Assembly: GCA_003150755.1 (NCBI GenBank)
Contig: QAMT01000022.1
Span: forward strand, 1-64,000
Direction: 5' to 3'
Source: Phascolarctobacterium sp.
GTDB lineage: Bacteria; Bacillota; Negativicutes; Acidaminococcales; Acidaminococcaceae
DNA length: 64,000 bases
Part shown: positions 36,197 through 43,570 of the stretch, piece after piece
How positions within the stretch are numbered: position 1 is the stretch's first letter
How the letters are laid out: the number at the start of each line of letters is the position of its first letter
The notes under the pieces: generated by a model
The model's input: only the letters and a program-made list of their open reading frames with translations
Database searches by the model: none
Told to the model about the DNA's origin: nothing
Program-made: the position numbers and the translations under genes

Positions 36197-37663
36197 ATGA
36201 CAGAAGCTGAACTTCTGAACTTGATAAATGGCGGTGAAAACCTCCGGGTGGAATTTAAGAAATCCACCAATGAAATCACCAAAGATGTCTATGATACGGT
36301 CTGTTCCTTTTCTAACCGGGACGGCGGGACGATCATTTTAGGGGTCAAAGATAATGGGGAGATTCTGGGCATCCACCCGGATGCTTTAGACCGCATGAAA
36401 AAGGACTTTGTAACTTCTATCAACAACGGACAAAAAATCAATCCGCCCCTTTACTTGCAACCGGAAACATACAAGGTGAATGGTCGCGCATTACTTGTCA
36501 TTCAAGTCCCATCTGGTAGCCAGGTCTGCCGCCATCACGGGCGCATTTTTGACCGCAGCCACGAAGCGGACATTGATATAACTGACAATTCCGACATGGT
36601 GTACCAGCTGTATGCACGGAAAAACAGCAGTTATTTTGTCAACAAAGTGACCCGTTTCCAGCTGGACGACTTGTGCCCTGACATGATTGAGCGTGCCAGA
36701 GCTATGGCAGTCAGTCGCACAGCCAATCACCCGTGGAGCTCCCTGTCAGATGAAGAATTGCTGCGCAGCGCCGGGTTAATCCTAAAAGACCCTGAAAGGC
36801 AGTTGGAAGGCATCACGCTGGCTGCAATCCTTTTGTTCGGAAAAGACACCACGATTTTGTCTGTACTGCCGCAGCATAAGACGGATGCCATTTTCCGGGT
36901 GGAAAATATGGACCGCTATGATGATCGTGATGTTATCATCACCAACCTGCTGGACACCTATGACCGCCTGATAGCCTTTGGTCAAAAACATCTCAGCGAT
37001 ATCTTTGTTCAAGAGGGCGTCCAGAGCGTTAGCGCCAGAGATCGCATCCTGCGTGAGATTTGCTCCAACAGTCTGGCACACCGTGATTATTCCAGCGGCT
37101 ATGTAGCTAAATTTGTGATTGAGCGCGACCGGCTCTACACTGAAAACGCCAACCGTTCCCACGGTCACGGTACTTTGCATCTGTCCTCTTTTGAGCCGTA
37201 TACAAAGAATCCGCCCATCTCCAAGGTGTTCCGCCAAATTGGACTTGCTGATGAACTAGGGTCTGGGATGCGGAATACTTATAAATACACCAGGCTTTAC
37301 TCCGGCGGAACCCCGGAATTTATTGAGGGCGATGTATTCCGCACGGTTGTTCCATTGACTCCTGTTGTTGTGGAAAAGGTAGGGCCAAAGGAAAAGACCC
37401 AAGTTACAACCCAAGTTACAACCCAAGTTACAACCCAAGTTACAACCCAAGTTACAGTTGCTGATAAAATTCTTGTTTTTTGCACCGTTCCGCATTCTAA
37501 GGCTGAAATTGCAAAACATTGCGAATACAAAAACACCAAGAATTTCACACAAAAATATCTCAGACCGCTACTGGAGAAGGGATTACTTCAGATGACAATC
37601 CCGGAGAAACCTCAAAGTCGCAATCAGAAGTATGTAACGGTGCAAAAAAAACAGCAGGATTGA
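36197..37663 (+). CDS. AlbA_2/Schlafen-domain ATP-binding protein (RecG-like regulator)
   Basis: This 488-aa protein has an N-terminal AlbA_2 (Schlafen-like) domain (LRVEFKKSTNEITKDVYDTV, NRDGGTIILGVKDNGEI), a central HATPase_c_4-type domain (REICSNSLAHRDYSSGY, about 285-301; GLADELGSGMRNTYKY) and a C-terminal winged helix. Between the last two is a pure TQVT repeat encoded by five identical 12-bp units. Such proteins are common accessory genes in gut bacteria, viewed as regulators or defence-related. Codon use is more G/C-rich than the neighbouring remnants. AAAGGAG lies twelve bases upstream of the ATG. Confidence 0.85.
   Translation: MTEAELLNLINGGENLRVEFKKSTNEITKDVYDTVCSFSNRDGGTIILGVKDNGEILGIHPDALDRMKKDFVTSINNGQKINPPLYLQPETYKVNGRALLVIQVPSGSQVCRHHGRIFDRSHEADIDITDNSDMVYQLYARKNSSYFVNKVTRFQLDDLCPDMIERARAMAVSRTANHPWSSLSDEELLRSAGLILKDPERQLEGITLAAILLFGKDTTILSVLPQHKTDAIFRVENMDRYDDRDVIITNLLDTYDRLIAFGQKHLSDIFVQEGVQSVSARDRILREICSNSLAHRDYSSGYVAKFVIERDRLYTENANRSHGHGTLHLSSFEPYTKNPPISKVFRQIGLADELGSGMRNTYKYTRLYSGGTPEFIEGDVFRTVVPLTPVVVEKVGPKEKTQVTTQVTTQVTTQVTTQVTVADKILVFCTVPHSKAEIAKHCEYKNTKNFTQKYLRPLLEKGLLQMTIPEKPQSRNQKYVTVQKKQQD
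37397..37456 (+). repeat. Five perfect tandem 12-bp repeats inside the AlbA_2 gene
   Basis: The unit ACCCAAGTTACA is repeated five times without a mismatch, encoding TQVT repeats as a linker. Being a multiple of three, copy-number change alters linker length and not the frame. Confidence 0.98.
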
Positions 37664-37914
37664 CGCAACACATCATAATTGAAAAGATTGCCAATTATAA
37701 AGGCAGGGCGCCGGAGAATCAATTAGCTCCTACCCCCTGCCTTGTTCTATGACATGCAGATGGCTTGCCACCAAATTTGCCAAACAGTTGTCTATTAAAT
37801 CTTGCAGACAATTTTGACTCTATTTAACAGCTCAAATCAAATCGAATTCTTTACTTTCGAACTAATTTTATCAATTATACTTGCACGAAAGTAAAGTCAA
37901 AAACGCTGTACAAG
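37664..37914. other. Intergenic stretch with an inverted repeat
   Basis: No gene is supported here. A weak hairpin (GGCAGGG/CCCTGCC, about 37703-37740) follows the AlbA_2 gene and may end it. A perfect 11-bp inverted repeat CTTTACTTTCG/CGAAAGTAAAG lies at 37849-37859 and 37887-37897, next to repeat B. Confidence 0.5.
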
Positions 37915-37985
37915 TCAAGAAAAGTAAACACCAAAAATTTCGAGGGGATATTTATTTTCAAAAGTAAACACAAATATGCAAAAGG
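37915..37985. repeat. Direct repeat B (IS-end-like)
   Basis: Second copy of repeat A in the same orientation, with two clean AAGTAAACAC units at its ends. Together they bracket 2.1 kb holding the relaxase remnant and the AlbA_2 gene. Confidence 0.65.
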
Positions 37986-37987
37986 AA

Positions 37988-38102
37988 AGCAATTTGCGCA
38001 GCGCGATGAGCGTGGCTTGTCAAACTGCTTTTTTATTTATACGCAGCACAAGCCGGTGCTGTGTATAGTGCTTCGGATGCCGCCCAGTAAGCGGCTTTTT
38101 TT
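37988..38102 (+). other. Three tandem hairpins upstream of the first cassette
   Basis: Hairpin 1 (AGCAATTTG/CAAACTGCT, 37988-37996 with 38021-38029) is followed by TTTTTT. Hairpin 2 is ACGCAGCAC/GTGCTGTGT (38041-38049 with 38056-38064). Hairpin 3 is GCCGC/GCGGC (38079-38083 with 38091-38095) followed by seven T. Hairpins 1 and 3 look like terminators insulating the leading region; an oriT-type role for the cluster is only speculation. Confidence 0.5.
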
Positions 38103-38107
38103 ATATA

Positions 38108-38340
38108 TTTATTTTTTCCCGCTTTTCTTTCGTCCATTTTAGCGGTTCACTTCGGCTGTCATCAAGGATATTACAGAGCGGCTGCGCCGTCCTTTGCTTT
38201 TGCCTAATCACCGCTTTCAAGGACGTGCGAAAAGCGGCAAAAAACAGTCGCAGGGAGCAAGGGAACGGCGCAAGGAGCAATGCCCCTTCCGAACCCACGG
38301 CAAAGTATACCTGCGCCAATGGGGCTTGGTATTTTGCCTA
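38108..38340 (+). repeat. Structured intergenic repeat R1
   Basis: First of three related non-coding modules, each ending about 25 nt before a gene start. Visible stems: P1, long-range, CCGCTTTTC and CGTCC (38119-38135) with 38221-38237; P2, AAGGA ... GCGGC/GCCGTCCTT (38164-38194); P3, 38272-38288; P4, GGCAAA and ATACC with GGTATTTTGCC (38299-38311 with 38328-38338). The conserved single-stranded core CAGTCGCAGGGAGCAAGGGA lies between P1 and P3. R1 precedes the ssb-like gene. Confidence 0.8.
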
Positions 38341-38365
38341 TTGTAAAGAAATGGAGTGTGTATGT

Positions 38366-38722
38366 ATGAACAGAATTGAAATCACAGCAAGACTTACGAA
38401 AGACCCCGAAATTATTTTTGGCAAGAACGGTAGAGCCGTTGCAAAATTTTCCGTTGCCGAAAACATTTATGACAAACGCGAAAAGACAACGAAGCCGCAA
38501 TTTTTCAATGTAATCGCCTTTGGCAAAACCGCCGAACTGATTGGCGACACGCTTAATAAAGGCAATAAAATTCACATTGGTGGCAACGTAGAAATCAGAC
38601 CGTATGAAAAAACAGACGGTTCTAAAGGAGTATGGGTACAAATTCTGCTCCGTGAATTTGAATACTGCGAGAAAAAAGAACAGCCGAAGCAGCAAGGCTC
38701 GAAGAAAGCGCAGGTGGCGTAA
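38366..38722 (+). CDS. Single-stranded DNA-binding protein-like (OB fold)
   Basis: This 118-aa protein has an SSB-type OB fold: IEITARLTKDPEIIFGKNGR, AKFSVAENI, FFNVIAFGKTAELI and KGNKIHIGGNVEIRPYEK. The C-terminal end (SKKAQVA) is basic and lacks the acidic DxxPF-type tip that normally recruits partner proteins, so it may bind ssDNA without the usual interactions. The ATG has GGAG nine bases upstream, directly after repeat R1. An upstream open frame in R1 is not real coding. It is the first gene of a plus-strand cassette. Confidence 0.88.
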   Translation: MNRIEITARLTKDPEIIFGKNGRAVAKFSVAENIYDKREKTTKPQFFNVIAFGKTAELIGDTLNKGNKIHIGGNVEIRPYEKTDGSKGVWVQILLREFEYCEKKEQPKQQGSKKAQVA

Positions 38723-38887
38723 ATGGAAAATTATGGGCTTGAAGAACTCATAAAAAAAGCTAACTGCAAAGACTATGCCGAATTTGTAATCTTTCTTTAT
38801 GATATAGGCGCTTTAGCCTGCAAGGAAAGCGAAATGGAACGCATTGTTGAAGCACTGGACGAAGTATACAGCAGCCCAGGTTATTAA
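38723..38887 (+). CDS. Small acidic protein (54 aa)
   Basis: An open frame immediately after the ssb-like stop (TAAATG) with AGGTGG upstream: starts MENYGLEELIKKANCKDYAE, ends ALDEVYSSPGY. I do not recognise a family. Tight coupling to the ssb-like gene and a following terminator support it as a real gene. Confidence 0.65.
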   Translation: MENYGLEELIKKANCKDYAEFVIFLYDIGALACKESEMERIVEALDEVYSSPGY

Positions 38888-38890
38888 GCA

Positions 38891-38926
38891 AAAAAGATAT
38901 GGGGGCTTTTGCCCCCTATCTTTTAA
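38891..38926 (+). terminator. Terminator/attenuator inside cassette 1
   Basis: A strong hairpin, AAAGATA and GGGGGC pairing with GCCCCC and TATCTTT (one bulge), followed by T-A-rich sequence. It lies between the 54-aa gene and the next gene, so it may set the ratio of ssb to downstream expression. Confidence 0.8.
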
Positions 38927-38944
38927 ATGAAAGAGGGAGCGGCA

Positions 38945-39370
38945 ATGATTGAGATAAATTTTACCGAAAACTTTTTAAAACAGCAGGTTAAATGCCTTGA
39001 TATATTAGCTAAACTTATCGAATACGATAAACAGCACGGCAATCCCCCCGAAGTTACACGAGTGCTGGCGGCATTTATTGATACTCAATGCAAGGCACTG
39101 GCAACAGCGACCAAATTGTTTGAAAAACATAAACCTGCACTTGAAGAAGCTGAAAAAGCTGAACGTGAAAAACAGCGGGCGCAGGAAAAAATCGAAGCGG
39201 CTAAACGCAAAGAGGAACAGAAGAAAGAAAAGGTTAAAGAGGACTTGAAAAAAGCAGTAAATGATGAAGGAAGCCTGTTCTGCTCCTGCAATGAAACGCA
39301 GGAACTTGAAGAAGAAACAGACCCCGAAGATGACGGCTATGCCTTTGAAGAAGAAGATAACGAGGAATGA
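38945..39370 (+). CDS. Hypothetical protein with charged coiled coil
   Basis: A 141-aa protein: an N-terminal helical part (IEINFTENFLKQQVKCLDIL), a long lysine/glutamate coiled coil (about 70-105) and a very acidic tail. No family recognised. GAGGGAG is five bases upstream of the chosen ATG; a start six codons earlier is possible. It is followed 11 bp later by the PcfJ-like gene. Confidence 0.7.
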   Translation: MIEINFTENFLKQQVKCLDILAKLIEYDKQHGNPPEVTRVLAAFIDTQCKALATATKLFEKHKPALEEAEKAEREKQRAQEKIEAAKRKEEQKKEKVKEDLKKAVNDEGSLFCSCNETQELEEETDPEDDGYAFEEEDNEE

Positions 39371-39381
39371 AGGTGCAATAA

Positions 39382-41022
39382 ATGAAAAAACTGGCAGAAC
39401 TTTCAATCGGCAATATGGTTATAAGAAATGATATGTATGAGAGTTTCGGTTCGCCCACTCTGTTTATGGCGTATAAAAGGGATAAGCACAGCAAAAATAT
39501 TTACCGGCAAGGTTACTTTCAAGCATATTGTGTAATATGCCGTTCAACCTTTACGGTAAACCCTGGCGGGGTATGGAGTTACGGAGAAATGGTTGCCTGC
39601 CCTGCCTGCGGCAGAATACATACCGGCAACGCCGTTATGTATGGCGGCAATGAGGATAGTTACCTGCCGGACGTTATTACAATGAAGGTTATAGATTTTA
39701 AGGATAAGGTAGAACTGCGGATAAACTATACAGCGGTACATTTTGGTAAATTTGCTCACAGGACATGGCAATACCAAGACGGCATTAAGGAAACCATAAC
39801 CTTTGATGTTAAAAACAGCAAGTGCTTTTGGCGCAAAGAGCAAAAAGGCAAAATGCTTGAAGAACAGGAACTCGGTTATCTTTCGGATTATGAAAATCTG
39901 AAAGCAAAAACGGCACTTTGGTTTTACAGCTTTAATCATAAAATAAATAAAGGCAATAGCTTTACAGAACTCTTAAAAGCCCTGCGGACGGCAGTTAATA
40001 AGAAAATAATGGCAAACGGTAAAACGCCGAAATCGCTCTATATAGGCGGCAACTATAAAAACAAGCTGTACGGCAATGTTTTAAACCTTGCCCACCGTGT
40101 CCGCTTTTGGGATATGGAAAATATTGAAGTCTATTCGTGCGGCGAATGGTCAGTACAAAAATGGCAGGAAAAAATATTTTGCAAAAAGTATCTGCCGAAA
40201 CGCTTTGAAGAACAGGTATACCTTGCAATGCAGAAAACAGATTATGTATCAGCCGTCTGCAAAGTGCTTAAAGTACCAAATATACCGCATACACGGCGCA
40301 ACCTGCAACCCGGAAATTTTGCAATGCTGCGTGAGTGCTACAAAATTAAAAACAATGATGTGGCGCAGGCAGTTTTTGAATATGGCAAAAGTATAAATGA
40401 GTACCCGATTAAAGTAATTGCAGAAATCCGAAAGATAATAGAGTTTTATAACACGTTTATCTTCTACTATCCGAAAATGCAAATGCAGTATGTTATAAGT
40501 AAATGGGAAAAGGAATATTTTGATGTATTAAGGCTTTGGCAGGCAGCAGATAAAATCACAAAAGCAGAATTTAAACTCCAAACGCCTGCCCTTTCCAAAC
40601 TGCACGATTGGCTTGCCGTAGCAGTTGCCAAACAAAATGACAGGGAAATCATTTTTGATGTGCCGAAAGAAGTAATAAACCGTTATACAATGCTTATCAA
40701 AGCCTACGGCGCAAAGTGCATAGAGCGGAACAGTGAACTTAAATTTTGGGCAACGAGCCTGCATAACTGCGCCGCTGGTTATAAAAATACAATAGGCACG
40801 GATAAACAGCTTGTAGGTATCAGTGATGAACTTGGTAAACCGGTAGCATTATTAGAAATAAATAAATCCTGCATTACACAGGCAAAGCTATTTGATAATG
40901 CGCCAGTTTATAAAAAGCAGGCAGTAAATGCCACCGTTATAGAGTTTGCAAAGAAATGCAGACTAAAAATAAATACAACAGATGTGAAAGAAAAAGAAAT
41001 ACCGGTAACGGTAGTTGCCTAA
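39382..41022 (+). CDS. PcfJ-like protein of conjugative elements
   Basis: This 546-aa protein has an N-terminal zinc ribbon (CVICRST ... CPACGRIH, about 50-79) and a C-terminal PcfJ-like domain (FWATSLHNCAAGYKNTIGTD, VALLEINKSCITQAKLFDNA; about 450-505). PcfJ is named from the pCF10 conjugation region; its biochemical role is unknown. GAAGGTG precedes the ATG. The presence of PcfJ- and PcfM-like genes in these cassettes ties them to conjugative DNA. Confidence 0.8.
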   Translation: MKKLAELSIGNMVIRNDMYESFGSPTLFMAYKRDKHSKNIYRQGYFQAYCVICRSTFTVNPGGVWSYGEMVACPACGRIHTGNAVMYGGNEDSYLPDVITMKVIDFKDKVELRINYTAVHFGKFAHRTWQYQDGIKETITFDVKNSKCFWRKEQKGKMLEEQELGYLSDYENLKAKTALWFYSFNHKINKGNSFTELLKALRTAVNKKIMANGKTPKSLYIGGNYKNKLYGNVLNLAHRVRFWDMENIEVYSCGEWSVQKWQEKIFCKKYLPKRFEEQVYLAMQKTDYVSAVCKVLKVPNIPHTRRNLQPGNFAMLRECYKIKNNDVAQAVFEYGKSINEYPIKVIAEIRKIIEFYNTFIFYYPKMQMQYVISKWEKEYFDVLRLWQAADKITKAEFKLQTPALSKLHDWLAVAVAKQNDREIIFDVPKEVINRYTMLIKAYGAKCIERNSELKFWATSLHNCAAGYKNTIGTDKQLVGISDELGKPVALLEINKSCITQAKLFDNAPVYKKQAVNATVIEFAKKCRLKINTTDVKEKEIPVTVVA

Positions 41023-41029
41023 AGGCATT

Positions 41030-41051
41030 GGCAGGAGCAAACGCTCCTGCC
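41030..41051 (+). terminator. Hairpin after the PcfJ-like gene
   Basis: A perfect 9-bp stem GGCAGGAGC/GCTCCTGCC with a 4-nt loop, 8 bp after the stop. It lacks a T-run and is followed by a second, better terminator. Confidence 0.55.
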
Positions 41052-41069
41052 ACGCCTAGCGGCAAAGGT

Positions 41070-41116
41070 AATCAGCGTGCAGGATTAAAAAAATTGGTTG
41101 CACGCTGATTTTTATT
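41070..41116 (+). terminator. Terminator of cassette 1
   Basis: A 12-bp stem AATCAGCGTGCA/TGCACGCTGATT (41070-41081 with 41099-41110) is followed by TTTATT. The following 41117-41243 is G/C-rich and holds no gene I can support. Confidence 0.85.
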
Positions 41117-41243
41117 GCAGTCAGAGGTTGCAAAAAATTAGTATTTTTGCCTGCTTGGGCGCGGGCGGTTAAAGCGCATCGGCGCGCAGCTAACCGTACC
41201 GGTCGGCTCTGCTACTCTTTGCTTTATGCCCGCACATAGCGCA

Positions 41244-41590
41244 GGCGGCAGACTTTACCGCCTGCCGCACTGCTTTGGTAAAAGGTTGCGACAAACAGAC
41301 AATTTACTGCGCTTGCTCCGCTCCCTGCGTAAATAGACTGTTTAACCGTGTCGCTTCCGGGCACCTTTACCGGCTGCGCTCCTGCCTGTTCTTCGCAGGC
41401 CTCCGCTTATCCGGCAAAAGTGCCAATTTGTTGCGCCTTGCCAAAGGCAGGCGCAGAAAGACGCGCATCTGCGCTTAAAATATGGTTAGCATTTTATCCT
41501 GCGCCGATAGCAGGGCTTGGTAATATGCTTTTTCATTGCACCGCTGCGATAGCTCCAGCGCAGCGTGCAGTCAGCGGGATTATAAATTAA
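41244..41590 (+). repeat. Repeated non-coding unit U, copy 2
   Basis: About 350 nt, closely matching 43236-43570. It contains a hairpin of GGCGG/CCGCC type at its start. A nested three-helix domain follows at 41288-41354: GCGACA with TGTCGC outside, AACAG with CTGTT in the middle, TTTA...CGC with GCG TAAA inside. It runs directly into repeat R2. An open frame of 67 codons across it changes amino acids more often than silently between copies, so it is unlikely to be coding. Confidence 0.78.
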
Positions 41591-41822
41591 AGTTTTTGAC
41601 CGCTTTTCTTCCGTTCATTTTAGCGGCTTACTCCGGCTGTCAGCAAGGATAAAACAAGCGCGTTGCGTCCTTGTCTTTTGCCTGTTCGCCGCTTCAAATG
41701 ACGTGCGAAAAGCGGCAAAAAAACAATCGCAGGGAGCGAAGGGGAACGGCGCAAGGAGCAATGCCCCTTCCAATCCCACGGCGGTAAACGCCTGCGCCAA
41801 TAGGGCTTTGCGTTCCGCCTAA
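41591..41822 (+). repeat. Structured intergenic repeat R2
   Basis: Second R module, same order of stems as R1. P1: 41600-41608 with 41707-41715 plus CGT/ACG. P2: AAGGA...CGC gtt GCG TCCTT (41645-41672), with the helix sequence changed but pairing kept. P4: GGCGG and AACGC with GCGTTCCGCC (41780-41791 with 41810-41819), which differs from R1 on both sides of the stem. It is followed by the same AAATGGAGTGTGTATGT ribosome-binding region as R1. Confidence 0.8.
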
Positions 41823-41846
41823 TGTTAAGAAATGGAGTGTGTATGT

Positions 41847-42098
41847 ATGGAAAAACAGCAAAGTTTGATGCCTAAAATTGCAGAAATGTTGGGAGTAGGA
41901 ATTAAAGAGGTTTTTAAGGTAGAAAGCCCAGAAGGTAAAATCTATGATAATGATTATATGATTGATACCAATGCGCTTTGGGAAAGAAAAAAAGGCAATA
42001 TTACCTGGTATGTTGATTATTATACACTGCGTACCTTGCTTAATGGTACTGAAACACTTATTAGATTACCGGAAAACGAAAGGGAGTATGTAAAATGA
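41847..42098 (+). CDS. Hypothetical protein, cassette 2
   Basis: An 83-aa protein (MEKQQSLMPKIAEMLGVGIK ...). I do not recognise it; the layout, a short repeat-like IAEMLGVGIKEVFKV followed by YDNDYMIDTNALWERK, resembles small phage or element proteins. GGAG lies nine bases upstream. The stop overlaps the next start (ATGA type, 4 bp), so the two are coupled. Confidence 0.7.
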   Translation: MEKQQSLMPKIAEMLGVGIKEVFKVESPEGKIYDNDYMIDTNALWERKKGNITWYVDYYTLRTLLNGTETLIRLPENEREYVK

Positions 42099-42526
42099 GT
42101 AAATATGTATTATTGAAAAACAGCGGAGAAATTGAGGTTAAGGAACTGGACAAAAAACTTGAACTTGAAACTATGTATAAGTGGATTGGTAATGACTGCC
42201 GATGTATTGATATAGCGGAAAGCGTTATCAATAAAAAAATGGGCTGTAACGTCCTTATGATTTTTGATGATGAGTTTTTACTCAATAATTTAGAACCAGT
42301 ACCAAATAAAATAGCCAGCCTGCTTTTCGGGTACAGCATACGGACAAGCGACTGTTTATGCGGTAATGTTATTCTTGCTAAAGCTGATGAAGATGAAACC
42401 GTTGGCTTTACAGATGAAGAAATTGCAAAGCTGATGAGGCTTATAAAAATTACCGAAAATTTTGCTCCAATAATTAAATTTAGAGTACAAGAACCGCGTA
42501 TGACTTTTATACCTGGCGATTATTAA
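42095..42526 (+). CDS. DUF3846-like protein
   Basis: This 143-aa protein follows the pattern of DUF3846 proteins of phages and conjugative elements: an N-terminal ETMYKWIGNDCRCIDI, then MIFDDEFLLNNLEPVPNKIA, and a glycine-containing DCLCGNVILAKADEDETVGF. Function is unknown. It is translationally coupled to the preceding gene and followed by a perfect hairpin. Confidence 0.62.
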   Translation: MSKYVLLKNSGEIEVKELDKKLELETMYKWIGNDCRCIDIAESVINKKMGCNVLMIFDDEFLLNNLEPVPNKIASLLFGYSIRTSDCLCGNVILAKADEDETVGFTDEEIAKLMRLIKITENFAPIIKFRVQEPRMTFIPGDY

Positions 42527-42534
42527 AAAAAGAA

Positions 42535-42565
42535 GTGTACAGCCTTTTTTAAGGCTGTACACCTT
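42535..42565 (+). terminator. Attenuator-like hairpin inside cassette 2
   Basis: A perfect 10-bp stem GTGTACAGCC/GGCTGTACAC (42535-42544 with 42553-42562) followed by CTTTAAAAC. The short T-run suggests partial termination. Confidence 0.6.
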
Positions 42566-42587
42566 TAAAACAAAGGGGGCACGGATT

Positions 42588-42893
42588 ATGTGGCAGGAAA
42601 GATTTACGGAAATGCAGGCAAAAGTAGATAAGTTTTTAAAGGCATATAAACAGGATTTTGAAGTAGATAAGACAAGCATTCTGGAAGCACCGGACGACAC
42701 TTTTTTATGGATGCTGCGGGAAACCGGAACACAGCTGGTAAATATGACCCTAGTAAAACAGGGCGAAATAAATATCAAAGATACTGCACTTTATTATTTT
42801 TACCAATTAAAACGGCCTTGTCAGTTTTACCTTGTCAATGCCGGCAGATTAGAACGGCTGACACAAAAAAGAGCGGAACAATATTTTATATAA
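42588..42893 (+). CDS. Hypothetical protein, cassette 2
   Basis: A 101-aa mixed alpha/beta protein (MWQERFTEMQAKVDKFLKAY ... RLERLTQKRAEQYFI), family not recognised. AAGGGGGC lies upstream of the ATG. It is followed 16 bp later by the PcfM-like gene. Confidence 0.68.
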   Translation: MWQERFTEMQAKVDKFLKAYKQDFEVDKTSILEAPDDTFLWMLRETGTQLVNMTLVKQGEINIKDTALYYFYQLKRPCQFYLVNAGRLERLTQKRAEQYFI

Positions 42894-42909
42894 CGGAGTG
42901 TGGTAATCT

Positions 42910-43071
42910 ATGATAGTTAAAATTAAAATCACGGAAAGACTGGTACGGGTTGTATCGGTAGAAGCCGATAATAAAGATGAAGCCAGGCAAAAAGTTGATG
43001 ATTTATACCGTGCCGGTGAAATTGTCCTCACAGCAGATGATTTTGTTGGCTATACTTTAAGCAAAGCATAA
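42910..43071 (+). CDS. DpnD/PcfM-like small protein
   Basis: A 53-aa protein with the DpnD/PcfM layout: an opening beta strand and ERLVRVVSVEADNKDEARQK, then LYRAGEIVLTADDF. The family is named from DpnD of the DpnII region and PcfM of pCF10; function unknown. CGGAG precedes the ATG. Confidence 0.72.
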   Translation: MIVKIKITERLVRVVSVEADNKDEARQKVDDLYRAGEIVLTADDFVGYTLSKA

Positions 43072-43090
43072 CGGAAGTAAAATGACAGCA

Positions 43091-43131
43091 AAAAAGCCTT
43101 ACCGGTCAATGTGAACCGATAAGGCTTTTTT
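43091..43131 (+). terminator. Terminator of cassette 2
   Basis: A long stem AAAAAGCCTTACCGGT/ACCGATAAGGCTTTTTT with one mismatch, followed by T-run. A second T-followed hairpin (GCAGGG/CCCTGC, about 43147-43184) comes shortly after. Confidence 0.92.
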
Positions 43132-43235
43132 GCACCGTATAAGGTAGCAGGGTATTTTGATTAAAATAAGCTGATATTCCCTGCTTTTATTATAGACATA
43201 AGTAGCAAAAGAAGTTACTTTTACCAGTGCTGCTT

Positions 43236-43570
43236 GCGGCAGGCTTTACCGCCTGCCGCACTATTTGGGAAAAGGTTGCGACAAACAGACAATTTACTAC
43301 GCTTGCTCCGCTCTCTGCGTAAACAGACTGTTTAACCGTGTCGCTTCAGGGCACATTTGCTGGCTGCGCTCCTGCCTTTTCTTCGCAGGCCTCCGCTTAT
43401 CCGGCAAACGTGCCAATTTGTTGCGCCTTGCCAAAGGCAGGCGCAGCAGGCGCGCATCTGCGCTTAAATATAGGTAATCATTCTGACCTGCGCCGATAGC
43501 AGGGCTTGGTAAAAATGCTTTTATATTGCAACGCTGCGATAGCTCCTGCGCAGCGTGCAGACAGAGGTAT
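43236..43570 (+). repeat. Repeated non-coding unit U, copy 3
   Basis: Matches 41244-41590 over nearly its whole length. The opening hairpin is here GGCAGGC/GCCTGCC, altered on both arms relative to copy 2. The nested domain GCGACA...TGTCGC lies at 43278-43344. It runs directly into R3. Confidence 0.78.

Noticed and set aside
37397..37456. CRISPR array
   Set aside because: The only regular short repeats are contiguous 12-bp units inside a reading frame; no spacer-repeat pattern or cas gene occurs in the window.
38225..38365. In-frame 47-codon N-terminal extension of the ssb-like gene, and short extensions before the cassette 2 gene
   Set aside because: The extension is read through the structured repeat R1. 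The downstream ATG has a proper GGAG site and matches where SSB homology starts.
41275..43477. Similar 67-70-codon open frames inside the two U units (from 41275 and 43265)
   Set aside because: Between the copies, amino-acid-changing differences outnumber silent ones, the ends diverge by frameshift, there is no ribosome-binding site, and helices account for the conservation.
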